Positions 25,901 to 34,362 of a stretch of 64,000 bases of DNA are shown here, one piece after another (the stretch's first letter is position 1; every line of letters starts with the position of its first letter). The stretch is from the NCBI GenBank assembly GCA_964454015.1, contig CAYVQF010000001.1, positions 1 to 64,000 on the forward strand. The letters are read 5' to 3'. Origin of the DNA: CAYVQF01 sp964454015 (GTDB taxonomy: Bacteria > Myxococcota_A > Bradymonadia > UBA4248). The notes beneath the pieces are model-generated. The model ran no database searches. It saw only the letters and a program-made list of their open reading frames with translations, and was not told the origin of the DNA. The translations under genes were made by a program, and so were the position numbers.

Positions 25901-28066
25901 ATGAACGCAACTGCCCCTGCTGTGCTCTGCCGGGTTCTCACTTGGCTGTTCATCCCGTGCGTCGCGGTGACCTTTGGCGCTATCGCGGTGCAGGGAGAGG
26001 AGACGGTCCTAACCCAGTGGTTGCCGGCACAGGCTATCTTTTTCCCCAGCGATACTGCCTTGTCCTCTCTGGTGCCGCTGCCAAGCCGAGAGGAGCTGTT
26101 GGCTTACAAAGCCCGCCTCGATCCCACGCGGGACGGTTCCGACTTCGAGAAGGGATTGCGTCACTTCGCCTTTGAACGGGTGGAGCACCTCCTGGCCGTG
26201 GACGCGGCTCTGGCGAAGGCAGACGGCGCCGTCGGTGAACCCCTGCCGCCAGTCGAGCATGGCCCCTCACTTCTCTATCTCGGCGCAGTGGCCTCAGCGT
26301 CGCTGGCCCCTGGGCAACAGCGGGATCTGGCGCTGGCTCTAGGTGTGGCCCGTTTGGCTTCCGGCAACGACAAGGTGCGGCGCGCTGGCGCCGAGAACCT
26401 GAGGCAGGTCCTGGAGATGGGCCTCGATGCCGACTACGCTGTGGCGACGCGCTTGGCCCTCGCCGACTACGCGCGCCGCCATGCCGATGCCACTGCGGCG
26501 CTGGAGATCATGGCGCCTATCGCCGAGGGGGCGATCTACACGGATTTGATCGCCTGGATCGAGGCCGATATGGCCTTTGAGCGACGGCAGGACGCTGGCG
26601 TTGAATCGCGCCTGTGGGCGCTCTGGGGTGCCCTCGATCGCGGCCGGGCCGATGAGGTCTCCCCGGCGCTCATCGATCTTCTGCTGCAACGCCTCGTGCG
26701 GGTGGGGGCGCAGCGGGAAGGGTCCTGGATGCGTCTGGCCGCGGCTCGGGACAGCTTCTCGACCTCGCAGTGGTCGCGGATCGAAGCGCTCGCCGAGGAG
26801 GCCTATGGGGCCCAGGGCGCCGCGGCATCCAACGGTGCGGCTCTCCACCTCTCTTTGGCTGGCAGAGCGAATACGCACGCTCAGGTGCTGAACCACCTTT
26901 TGCAGTTGCAGCGCTTCGTCGTCGGGAGCTCAGCACCGGAAGTGCGCGCCTGGTGCCTGAGTAGCGTCGAGGTCCTGGCTGAGCGCGGTCTTTGGCTGAG
27001 CGCAGATGGGCCAGGCAGCGCCTTTTTGACGTGGTGTTTGGACGCCTACCAGGACGCCCCGGCGACGAGTGAAGAGAGTTATCCTTTCTTTGCCAGGATC
27101 GAGCGCAGCTATGGGGACCTCATGCGCGCTCAGGACAAGGTGCAGTGGGCCTTGGTGCTCTTCGCGCATGGCGACCGCAACCAAGCCGTGGCGCTGTTGG
27201 CTGAAGCCGATGTCGAGTCGCTGCCACCCGCGGCCCGGGGCGAGATGGCGGGCTATATGAGTCAGGTGCTTTACGCACAGAACGCCGATCTTCATCTCGG
27301 GAATTTGTCCTGTCTGAGAGTACAGTCTCCGCTGCGGGCCGGTGAACGACGCTTGTGGCAGTGGGTGGGCTTGTCGCTGAAAACGGCTGACGCGAATGAG
27401 AGGCCGGCGTTGTTGGAAATCAAGGTGGCCTTGGCGCTGTTGGCTGCCGATTACGCACAGGCTGTGAGCAGTGTTGTCGCGCTGTGCGCAGAGCAGGGCG
27501 AGGGGCGGGCCTTGTATGAGATGAATCGCGGGGTTCGGGTGGTGGAGGAGATGATGGCTTGCTTGGAGACAGCGGGTCGCTGGGAGGTGATCGTGGACTT
27601 GGCTCAGAAGCTGCGCGGGCTGGCGAATCGGACCTTGCGCGACGAGATCTTCGAGAGGGTCGGGGAGCGGGTGGTGACGGCGATGCTGACCTGGACCCAG
27701 ATGCAACAAGGGCTTGGTCAGGCCGAGCGTGCCGTGGCCGAGCTGCAGGCGTTGCAGACGGTGTGGCGGCAGAATCCTTGGGGCGACCGTCTGCTCTTCG
27801 AGACTGGGCAGATGCTCGAAGTGGCTCAGCGCAAGGCCGAGGCTGCGCAACATTACACAGAGGTCGCGGTGGCTTTTCCCTCTTCGCCTTTGGCGGACGA
27901 TGCGCTCTATCAGGCGGCCAATATGCACCTCGACCTGGAACAGTGGGGCGAGGCGCGGGAGAAGCTGCACTGGATCATGACCCGCTATCCAGGTGGGCAG
28001 TATGTGCAGCGCGCTGCCATGCTCGATGCATGGCTGGTGGCCCGCGACGAATCCGTCCTGCCTTAA
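25901..28066 (+). CDS. Secreted TPR-like repeat protein
   Basis: 721 residues, helical-repeat protein with an N-terminal signal (VLCRVLTWLFIPCVAVTFGAIAVQG). An in-frame ATG at 25889 is an alternative; I prefer 25901 because gggag lies at good distance. The body is a run of amphipathic helix pairs; the last 110 residues are clear tetratricopeptide units (AERAVAELQALQTVWRQNP, KAEAAQHYTEVAVAFPSSPLADDALYQAANMHLDLEQWGEAREKLHWIMTRYP), similar to the TolA-associated TPR style. Likely a periplasmic scaffold; partner unknown. It converges with the AAA+ ATPase gene, overlapping by 4 bases. Confidence 0.75.
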   Translation: MNATAPAVLCRVLTWLFIPCVAVTFGAIAVQGEETVLTQWLPAQAIFFPSDTALSSLVPLPSREELLAYKARLDPTRDGSDFEKGLRHFAFERVEHLLAVDAALAKADGAVGEPLPPVEHGPSLLYLGAVASASLAPGQQRDLALALGVARLASGNDKVRRAGAENLRQVLEMGLDADYAVATRLALADYARRHADATAALEIMAPIAEGAIYTDLIAWIEADMAFERRQDAGVESRLWALWGALDRGRADEVSPALIDLLLQRLVRVGAQREGSWMRLAAARDSFSTSQWSRIEALAEEAYGAQGAAASNGAALHLSLAGRANTHAQVLNHLLQLQRFVVGSSAPEVRAWCLSSVEVLAERGLWLSADGPGSAFLTWCLDAYQDAPATSEESYPFFARIERSYGDLMRAQDKVQWALVLFAHGDRNQAVALLAEADVESLPPAARGEMAGYMSQVLYAQNADLHLGNLSCLRVQSPLRAGERRLWQWVGLSLKTADANERPALLEIKVALALLAADYAQAVSSVVALCAEQGEGRALYEMNRGVRVVEEMMACLETAGRWEVIVDLAQKLRGLANRTLRDEIFERVGERVVTAMLTWTQMQQGLGQAERAVAELQALQTVWRQNPWGDRLLFETGQMLEVAQRKAEAAQHYTEVAVAFPSSPLADDALYQAANMHLDLEQWGEAREKLHWIMTRYPGGQYVQRAAMLDAWLVARDESVLP

Positions 28067-30126
28067 AGGGAGGTGTATGCGTCTTCGTCCGCACGAGACA
28101 GCTTGCCGGCTGCGCGAGCTTGCCGGCGCGCTGCTTGCTCCAAGGCGGCCTGAGACAGGGACTCACCTCGGGCGGCACATCCATAGGCCGCGCGGACAAT
28201 GGCGTTTTTGATTTCTCCACCCGTGGCTTCAAAGCGCTCGCCGAGGTGACGAAAATCGATGCGGCCGGCGATGGGCGTGGCTGGAGGAATGAGGCGCTCC
28301 CAGATGACCGCGCGTTGTGCCGCGTCCGGGCTTGGGAAGTCGATGCGAAAGAGGACGCGGCGCTCGAAGGCGCGGTCCATGTTGGCTTCGAGGTTGGTGG
28401 TCAAGAGCATGATGCCTTCGAAGCGTTCCACTTCTTGGAGCAGCATGTTGACCTCCATGTTTTGATAATGGTCCTGGGCTCGCTCGACTTTGACCCGTTT
28501 GCCAAAGAGCGCGTCCGCCTCGTCGAAGAGCAACATGGCCTGATGGGCGCGGGCGTAACGGAAAAGCTCCTGCAAGTTCTTCTCGGCTTCTCCGACGTAC
28601 TTCGAGATGATGTCGGGGACCGAAACGCGGTGGAGTCGCTGCCCAATTTCGTTGGCCAGGATTTCTGCGCACAGTGTTTTCCCCGTGCCGGACTCGCCTG
28701 CAAAGAGAGCGACCAAGCCCTTGCCGGTGACCAAGCGCTGACCTAGCCCCCATTCGCTCATCACCTGCGCTCGCTGGCGGCAAGCCGAGAGAAGCTCGAG
28801 CACTTGCTCACGGGTTTTGGGGGGCAGGACGATGTCCTCCAGGGTGAGGGCCACCCGCCGTGCCTCACTGAGCTTGTTGGCTTTGCGCTGGAGCAAGGAG
28901 AGGGTCACCCGGCTGACGGAGTCAGCGTCGAGTGGTGTGGTAGGTGCGACCTGAGCGCGTTGCTGGCTACAACGCAGGGCATTGGCGATCTGATGACCGT
29001 TGATGGTGAAGTGCGCGGCCAAGCGCTCTACGTCTCGAGGGCTTAGCCCAAGGGGCCCGCCGTGGGCTTGCCAGATGTGGCAGCGGTCTTCAGCTTCCAA
29101 GGTCGCGACCCGTTGTTCGTGGAGGTCCAGGCCAGGTAGGTCGAGAGGGGGCTGGTCGCCAGCGAGACCCTCCTCGATGATGCAGAGCGCGCTTGGCCGC
29201 GCCAGGGCGAGGCTCAGGGCGCGGGGCCAGAAGTGCTGCGCCCGGGGCGTTCGCTCGGGGTGCTCGAGGTGGACCCAAGCGCCGAGGAAGTGGGCGTTGG
29301 CAAAGAGCGTCAGAATTCGCCGCGCGTTGGCGTCGTTAGGCTCCACTAGGGAGCACTGCACTGAGATGATGGGCGCTGCCAGGTGATCCGCCGCCATCTT
29401 GATGAGGGTGCTCTTTCCGACCCCGCAGGGGCCCCGCAGCAGCAGCAGCGGCCTGGCAGGGGTGTGGAGCTCCGCCTCCACCCCGTGGCGTTCGAGAAAA
29501 GGGATTAAGTGCGGACACTGCTTGCATTCCAAGAACGCTGCTCGTGGTGCCTCTCGGGGCCAGCGCAGGGTGGCGAAGGCACGCAGCGATGGGTCTAGAG
29601 AGGCCCTGCCGCGCAGGGCGTCAACGAGGAAGAGGGGAACGTGGAGTCCGCGGGCGCGCCAATCTCCGCTGGGCTCGATGGCAGTGGGGTGTTTGGCGAG
29701 GAGACCTCTGTCGACGAGATCGAGGACGGCCTCGAGATAGGGAGCCTCATTGCTGGGCGCGCCGTGACCGCCCAGGGCGTGGACCAGCGGGCCAAGCTCG
29801 AAGTGGTTCTTGTAGCGGTCTCCTTGGAGGTCGATGAAGGCTCGGTGCGCGGCTTGGCTCAGCTCCAGCGATGCGGCGAGGCTCAGGGCCTCCTCTTGGG
29901 GGTCATTCAAGGCCCAGGCATGACAGAGATGGGCGAGATAGATATCGACGCCGAGGTCGAGGGCTTGCTCGCGGGCGCGGCGCGCCGCATGGCGCTCATG
30001 CAGTGGATCGAAGCGCAGCGGTGCCCCAGTGGCAGACATCTGCAGCACCTGGAGGATTCTCCGGCGCGAGAAATCACATTCCCAGGCGAGATATTGTTGG
30101 TTGGACGCAAAAGAAAAGGGGGACAT
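28063..30126 (-). CDS. Double AAA+ ATPase of the contractile injection system type (Afp15-like)
   Basis: 687 residues. Two P-loops: GPCGVGKST (232-240) in a degenerate first module, and GESGTGKT (477-484) with Walker B MLLFDEADALFG (531-541), the EVNMLLQEVERFEG segment, sensor LLTTNLEANMD and the arginine stretch FERRVLFRIDFP in a well-kept second module. The second module closely follows the AAA+ ATPase found in nearly all extracellular contractile injection systems (Afp15/PVC15 type), needed for particle assembly. The first 200 residues are helical and variable, as in that family. Here none of the sheath, tube, spike or baseplate genes is adjacent; the upstream same-strand gene is the lytic protein at 30226, separated by 99 bases. 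Confidence 0.88.
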   Translation of the reverse strand: MSPFSFASNQQYLAWECDFSRRRILQVLQMSATGAPLRFDPLHERHAARRAREQALDLGVDIYLAHLCHAWALNDPQEEALSLAASLELSQAAHRAFIDLQGDRYKNHFELGPLVHALGGHGAPSNEAPYLEAVLDLVDRGLLAKHPTAIEPSGDWRARGLHVPLFLVDALRGRASLDPSLRAFATLRWPREAPRAAFLECKQCPHLIPFLERHGVEAELHTPARPLLLLRGPCGVGKSTLIKMAADHLAAPIISVQCSLVEPNDANARRILTLFANAHFLGAWVHLEHPERTPRAQHFWPRALSLALARPSALCIIEEGLAGDQPPLDLPGLDLHEQRVATLEAEDRCHIWQAHGGPLGLSPRDVERLAAHFTINGHQIANALRCSQQRAQVAPTTPLDADSVSRVTLSLLQRKANKLSEARRVALTLEDIVLPPKTREQVLELLSACRQRAQVMSEWGLGQRLVTGKGLVALFAGESGTGKTLCAEILANEIGQRLHRVSVPDIISKYVGEAEKNLQELFRYARAHQAMLLFDEADALFGKRVKVERAQDHYQNMEVNMLLQEVERFEGIMLLTTNLEANMDRAFERRVLFRIDFPSPDAAQRAVIWERLIPPATPIAGRIDFRHLGERFEATGGEIKNAIVRAAYGCAARGESLSQAALEQAARRQARAAGKLSRADEDAYTSL

Positions 30127-30225
30127 GACGCCTTGGGTCGCACAGCAAGGCCACCAGGTCAGCGGGGGTGGCGCCTGTGGGGTGTACAGACGCGGCTGGT
30201 CGTGGGCCAGAGGGAGACCGCCTTA

Positions 30226-33200
30226 TTAGCCGTTCCACCGGGCTCGGCCGGGACGAATGTCGTAGTGGGTGAAGGAGTGGTAGCGTCCGATGCCGCCGTT
30301 GTGCAGGCGGCCTTGGCTGACGAGGCGCTCCATGACTTCCCGTACCTGTACGGGGGTCATGCCAGCGACGTTGAAGTCGGCGGCAGTGCCCAGGGTGTGT
30401 TGGGAGTTGCTGGCACCGCCGACCTGCCCGTTCCACCATGGGGAGCGATAGCCGCTGTTGATGGTGATGGAGCGGTTGCCGCAGGCCGCCCTGATGATCT
30501 CGAGCTGTTGGCAGAGCCTGATGACGCTGGCGCGGAGATTTTCCGGCACGGGCTTGTTGTCGCCACGTGAGCGGAACTCGTTCCAGGAGAAGTTCGCCGT
30601 GACGTTACCCGTTGGGACGTTGGCGTCAGGCGCGGGGGTGGTGGGGGCGGGCTGGTTCGTGCCCGTGTTGGTGGCACCTTGGCCGCTTTGTTGGCTGGCT
30701 TGCTGGCGCACCTGGCGCATTTTGGCGAGCGTGGTCGGCCCAACCTTACCTGGCTCGGTGAGACCGTGTTGGGTTTTGAAGGTGTTGACGGCGGTGAGGG
30801 TCTTCTGCCCGAAGTAGCCATCCACATCGCCACCGCTGAAGCCGAGCAGGCGCTGGACTTCTTTGACGGCGTCGCCGCGGTGGCCCAACTCGAGGATGGC
30901 CCCCCCTTCGACTTGTGCGATGGTGGGTGCGGCGCGCCACTGGATGGGGCCGCTCGCCGGGCTCTGGCCACTGCCTTCCGTGTTGGTGCTGCCTTGTTGT
31001 TGTTGGTTGTTGGGCGCGTTCTGTTGCTCGTTGGCGCCGCTGTCAGCGGTGAAGCGGGCGTAGGTGCCGTGGATGTAGGCGTCGCGATTGTTGTGGCGGA
31101 TTTTGAGCCAGGCGCCTTCCACGGCGTAGACATTGACCTGGGCGCCACCGCTCAGCGCGCCCACCTGAGCTGAGCTGGTCGATGCCAAGGCGCGGATGCG
31201 CAGGGAAGTGGCGGTGACCACGGCCGTGCCGATGCGCGATTGGGCGGCTTCGGGGACGATGGGGTTTTCGCCGCCGAGACCGTCGCGCGTGGGAGAGACC
31301 TCGGCGGAGTCGAAGCCATCAAAGCTGTAGCGTCCGCCGCCAGGGCCGATGATGGAGACCTTGCCGCCGGGGCCGGCGACGTTGAGGTTGCCCGCCTGGA
31401 GCAACTCGCGGAAGCCGCGGGTGCGGTAACGTGAGTTGCGCAGGGCGTTGGCCCGGGTCTGGTTGCCGCCAGCCTCGGCCGCGGCGGCAAGCTCCGTGAG
31501 GCGTTTCTCTCTTTCGTCGTTGAAGGCGGTCAGGAACTGGAGCTCTGTGACGGCCTTTCCGTTGACGATGGTGCCGATCTTGCCGCCACACACGGAGGTC
31601 GCGCGCTGGATACAGGTGTCCATGCCGCCTTGAATGCGGGTGTCGTAGAGCATGGCGAGGCCCAGGGGCGACTTGATGCCTTGGTTCTCTGCGGCGGTCT
31701 CGGCCGGTTTGCCATAGCTGGCGGAGAAGACCGAGTCTTGGGCGTTCTGCATGGCCTTCTCGGAGCCAGCGGCGCGCAAGGCTTGGAGAAACTCGTTGGC
31801 GCTGCGCAGGGAGGCGTCTTTGCTTGCCACGCGGGACATGTACTTGCGGATGGCCGTTGCGTTGGCTGAGGTCGAGTTCTGCAGGTAGACCTTGAGAACG
31901 GACTCGAGGCTGCCGGCGGCCAAGGTGGCTTGATGTTTTCCGTAGGAGATGATGCCGCCGTCGTTGACCGTGGTGAGGGCGTCGTAGCGGCCCGCGGTGG
32001 AACCGCCCTCCATGAGGGAAGTGATCTGGTTGGCGATGAGCCAGTACTGGTCCTTATCGGTGGCCATGCTGGGCTCACGCCGCGAGTCGGCGGCGGCCTC
32101 TGGGTTGTAGTTGGGGTTGGAGTTCTGGGATGGGGCCTCTGTCTGTTGCGGTGGGGCTTCTGTTTGTTGCGGTGGGGCTTCTGTTTGTTGCGGTGGGGCA
32201 GGTGCCACGGTCGGCGCTGGCGCTTGGGTGCTGCCGGTCCCTGGGATGGTCAGCTTCATGCCGATGCGCAAGGCGTTGGGGTTGGAGCCGATGGTGCCGC
32301 GGTTGGCCGTGTAGATCTCTTGCCAGCGGCTCTCACTGCCCAAGAATTTCTTGGCGATTTTACTCAGGGTGTCGCCCGAGACCACGGTGTAGGTGGTCGG
32401 GGCGGCGGTGGTGGGCGCCGCAGCGGTAGGGGCGGTGGTGTTGCCTCCGCCGCCCGTGTTGGAGGAGGCAGCGGCGGTACCGGGGATGGTCAGCTTCATG
32501 CCAATGCGCAAGACATTGGGATTGGAGCCGATGGTGCCGCGGTTGGCGGTGTAGATTTCTTGCCAGCGGTTTTCGCTGCCCAAGAATTTCTTGGCGATTT
32601 TACCCAGGGTGTCGCCCGAGACCACGGTGTAGGTGGTCGTTCCAGAGCCGGTCGCTGGTGGCGGCGTCGTGCTACCCGTGTTGCCCGTGCTGCCGGTGTT
32701 GCCTGTGCTGCCGGTGTTGCCTGTGCTGCCGGTGTTGCCTGTGCTGCCGGTGTTGCCCGTGCTGCCACTCGACACGGGCGCTGCGGGGGCGACGTTGGTG
32801 CCGCCTTGACCGCTGCGTGCTTCGGCGGTGACCGCTTTGATCTGATTGAAGGGGCCGAGGTTGGCGGCCACATAGCGGATCCAGCCGTTTTGGGCGACGT
32901 CACGGGCGCGATCTGGGTCCATGAAGGCTTCCCGGCCCAGCAGGGCGAGAGAGGCGTAATAACCTTCGCCGGGGACGTCTTTGTTGAGGTCTTTGCGGAT
33001 TTCGTTGCGCCAGCCACCGGCCAGTCCAAAGGAGTGGTTGAAATAACGGCGCATCTGGCTGGCCAGGGTCTGCTGCATGCGCTGGCGGATGTTGGCGTCA
33101 GTGGTGCTGCCCCAGATGCGGGTCATCTCGGCGCTGAGGAAGCCAGCCGGGAAGAGGACGTCATACATGTGGACGCCGCTCTTGGAATTACCGGCGATGG

Positions 33201-33954
33201 CGCCATAAGCGACGGCGTCGCTGTTTTCTGTGACGTGGCCCGCGCTGGTGTGTCCGTAGACCGACGCTTTGTCGCCGAGCTCCTTGGCTAGATTGTAGGC
33301 AAAGGAGGTTTCGCCGCCCTTGGAGGTGCTGCACGCCATGAGCTGAACGTCGATGTCGGGGTGCAGGGCGTTGCCCATGGCCCCGACGAAATCCTGGATC
33401 CCTGTGTTGCGCAGGGTTTCGCTGGGCATATACAGGGCTTGCGCGCCACCATGGCAGTAGATGGCCAGGCGCTTGACCTTCAAGAACGCTGGGTTTTGCG
33501 GTGCCGTCGCCGGTACGGCCGCTTTGTAGCGGCTCGTCAGGGTGTTGTGGACGGCGGTCACACCGGAGGTGATCGCCGCTTGGGTGCGGAAAGCGATGGC
33601 TTTACCGATCTCCAATTTGCCACCCGTGGCAGTGACCGCATTGTAGCGCTTGCCCCCGCCCTGCCCGGCCACGGGAAACTCGGCGTTGTTCTGGTCCTTC
33701 GAGGCGTTTCCCGTCTTGGGGTAGTCCGCGTAGAGGACCATGGTCACCCCTTTGGGGTGGAGATCGCGCACCTTGGCGACTTCGGGGTCGCTGATGGCAA
33801 CATTAGAACGCTGCTGGGGATTCAAGGCCTCAGATTGCCCATCGAGGTCTTGGTTCGCGACATCTTGGCGCGCCTTGTCATTTTGTGAGGGGCCGTCTTT
33901 GTCTTGCTGAAGTGTCGACTGACTCTGTTGTTCTTGTTGGAATTCCAGCGGCAT
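30226..33954 (-). CDS. 1242-residue multidomain cell-wall lytic protein (caspase-like fold?, 2 LysM, lysozyme/chitosanase-like, SH3, PG-binding, M15 peptidase)
   Basis: No signal peptide; Gln-rich disordered start. Residues 60-380 are a possible clan CD (caspase-like) region with RLAIYCHGG (His about 166) and VQLMACSTSKGG (Cys about 207). A GSTGNT tandem linker, then LysM at 438-485 and 518-566 (YTVVSGDTL.KIAKKFLGSE). A PPQQTEA linker leads to 625-861, a lysozyme-superfamily, GH46-like region (ITSLMEGG; VNDGGIISYGKHQATLAAG). SH3-like domain 910-971, peptidoglycan-binding domain 1016-1081 (LGHRGDAVKEVQRLLG), and an M15-type peptidase 1118-1242 with SQHTLGTAADF and FTHYDIRPG, carrying the His/Asp/His zinc set. 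The mix suggests a wall-degrading cargo or spike-linked lysin. Ribosome site aaggtgagg. Probably co-transcribed with the AAA+ ATPase. Confidence 0.85.
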   Translation of the reverse strand: MPLEFQQEQQSQSTLQQDKDGPSQNDKARQDVANQDLDGQSEALNPQQRSNVAISDPEVAKVRDLHPKGVTMVLYADYPKTGNASKDQNNAEFPVAGQGGGKRYNAVTATGGKLEIGKAIAFRTQAAITSGVTAVHNTLTSRYKAAVPATAPQNPAFLKVKRLAIYCHGGAQALYMPSETLRNTGIQDFVGAMGNALHPDIDVQLMACSTSKGGETSFAYNLAKELGDKASVYGHTSAGHVTENSDAVAYGAIAGNSKSGVHMYDVLFPAGFLSAEMTRIWGSTTDANIRQRMQQTLASQMRRYFNHSFGLAGGWRNEIRKDLNKDVPGEGYYASLALLGREAFMDPDRARDVAQNGWIRYVAANLGPFNQIKAVTAEARSGQGGTNVAPAAPVSSGSTGNTGSTGNTGSTGNTGSTGNTGSTGNTGSTTPPPATGSGTTTYTVVSGDTLGKIAKKFLGSENRWQEIYTANRGTIGSNPNVLRIGMKLTIPGTAAASSNTGGGGNTTAPTAAAPTTAAPTTYTVVSGDTLSKIAKKFLGSESRWQEIYTANRGTIGSNPNALRIGMKLTIPGTGSTQAPAPTVAPAPPQQTEAPPQQTEAPPQQTEAPSQNSNPNYNPEAAADSRREPSMATDKDQYWLIANQITSLMEGGSTAGRYDALTTVNDGGIISYGKHQATLAAGSLESVLKVYLQNSTSANATAIRKYMSRVASKDASLRSANEFLQALRAAGSEKAMQNAQDSVFSASYGKPAETAAENQGIKSPLGLAMLYDTRIQGGMDTCIQRATSVCGGKIGTIVNGKAVTELQFLTAFNDEREKRLTELAAAAEAGGNQTRANALRNSRYRTRGFRELLQAGNLNVAGPGGKVSIIGPGGGRYSFDGFDSAEVSPTRDGLGGENPIVPEAAQSRIGTAVVTATSLRIRALASTSSAQVGALSGGAQVNVYAVEGAWLKIRHNNRDAYIHGTYARFTADSGANEQQNAPNNQQQQGSTNTEGSGQSPASGPIQWRAAPTIAQVEGGAILELGHRGDAVKEVQRLLGFSGGDVDGYFGQKTLTAVNTFKTQHGLTEPGKVGPTTLAKMRQVRQQASQQSGQGATNTGTNQPAPTTPAPDANVPTGNVTANFSWNEFRSRGDNKPVPENLRASVIRLCQQLEIIRAACGNRSITINSGYRSPWWNGQVGGASNSQHTLGTAADFNVAGMTPVQVREVMERLVSQGRLHNGGIGRYHSFTHYDIRPGRARWNG
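32132..32194. repeat. Three 21-bp tandem repeats
   Basis: Three consecutive units beginning at 32132, 32153 and 32174; the last two are identical and the first differs at two positions. They encode the PPQQTEA linker of the lytic protein. Confidence 0.85.
32255..32640. repeat. Near-identical LysM-coding duplication
   Basis: About 146 bases at 32255-32400 repeat at 32495-32640 with only a dozen or so differences. Each copy encodes one LysM domain. Identity at silent sites implies recent duplication or gene conversion. Confidence 0.8.
32671..32766. repeat. 18-bp tandem repeats encoding GSTGNT
   Basis: About five 18-bp units differing only at C/T wobble positions encode a Gly/Ser/Thr/Asn linker. 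Copy number is likely to vary between strains. Confidence 0.85.
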
Positions 33955-34362
33955 GTCGTCCTCACCTTGTTAGTCGCGTGCTGCGCGCGTTTGATTGACG
34001 CCGAGAACCGATGGAGACGTCAAGGTCTCATCAGCCCACCTCGCGGGGTGGTCGCGAGCGCGGAAGGGATGGCCCAATCCGGTCGTTCTCCACAGGCAAA
34101 GCAATTGGTGTGCCGAGGACTGGCCTTGGGCGGTGGTGCCAGAACACAGCGTCCTCTCTCGCTTTGGCGCAGCAGTAACGGGGGTAACGTTTTGCGCGGA
34201 GGCCCGCGCAGGTGGGGCGTCTGCTTTGGGCGACGACGGCGATCGTGGCGCATCGACTTGCGATGCGAAGGGCTCCTTGTCATGATGGGGGGGTGGGTGA
34301 AAGCAGCGCGCTTTCCCTATGTATTCCGAGAGACTCTTTGGGCAGGTGACGGGAGGATGGCT
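33955..34362. other. Intergenic region between divergent lytic-protein and FG-GAP lipoprotein genes
   Basis: About 408 bases. Open frames run through it on both strands, including an upstream extension of the plus-strand gene, but the translations are low-complexity and Arg/Trp-rich, unlike real proteins here. Promoters for both flanking genes must be inside; I found no clear consensus pair, tRNA or terminator. Confidence 0.5.

Noticed and set aside
31930..33291. 453-residue plus-strand frame opposite the lytic protein
   Set aside because: Repetitive Gly/Val/Cys strings mirror the linker repeats; no start signal or motifs.
28063..33954. Complete extracellular contractile injection system
   Set aside because: Only the ATPase and a lytic protein are present; no sheath, tube, spike or baseplate genes on either side.
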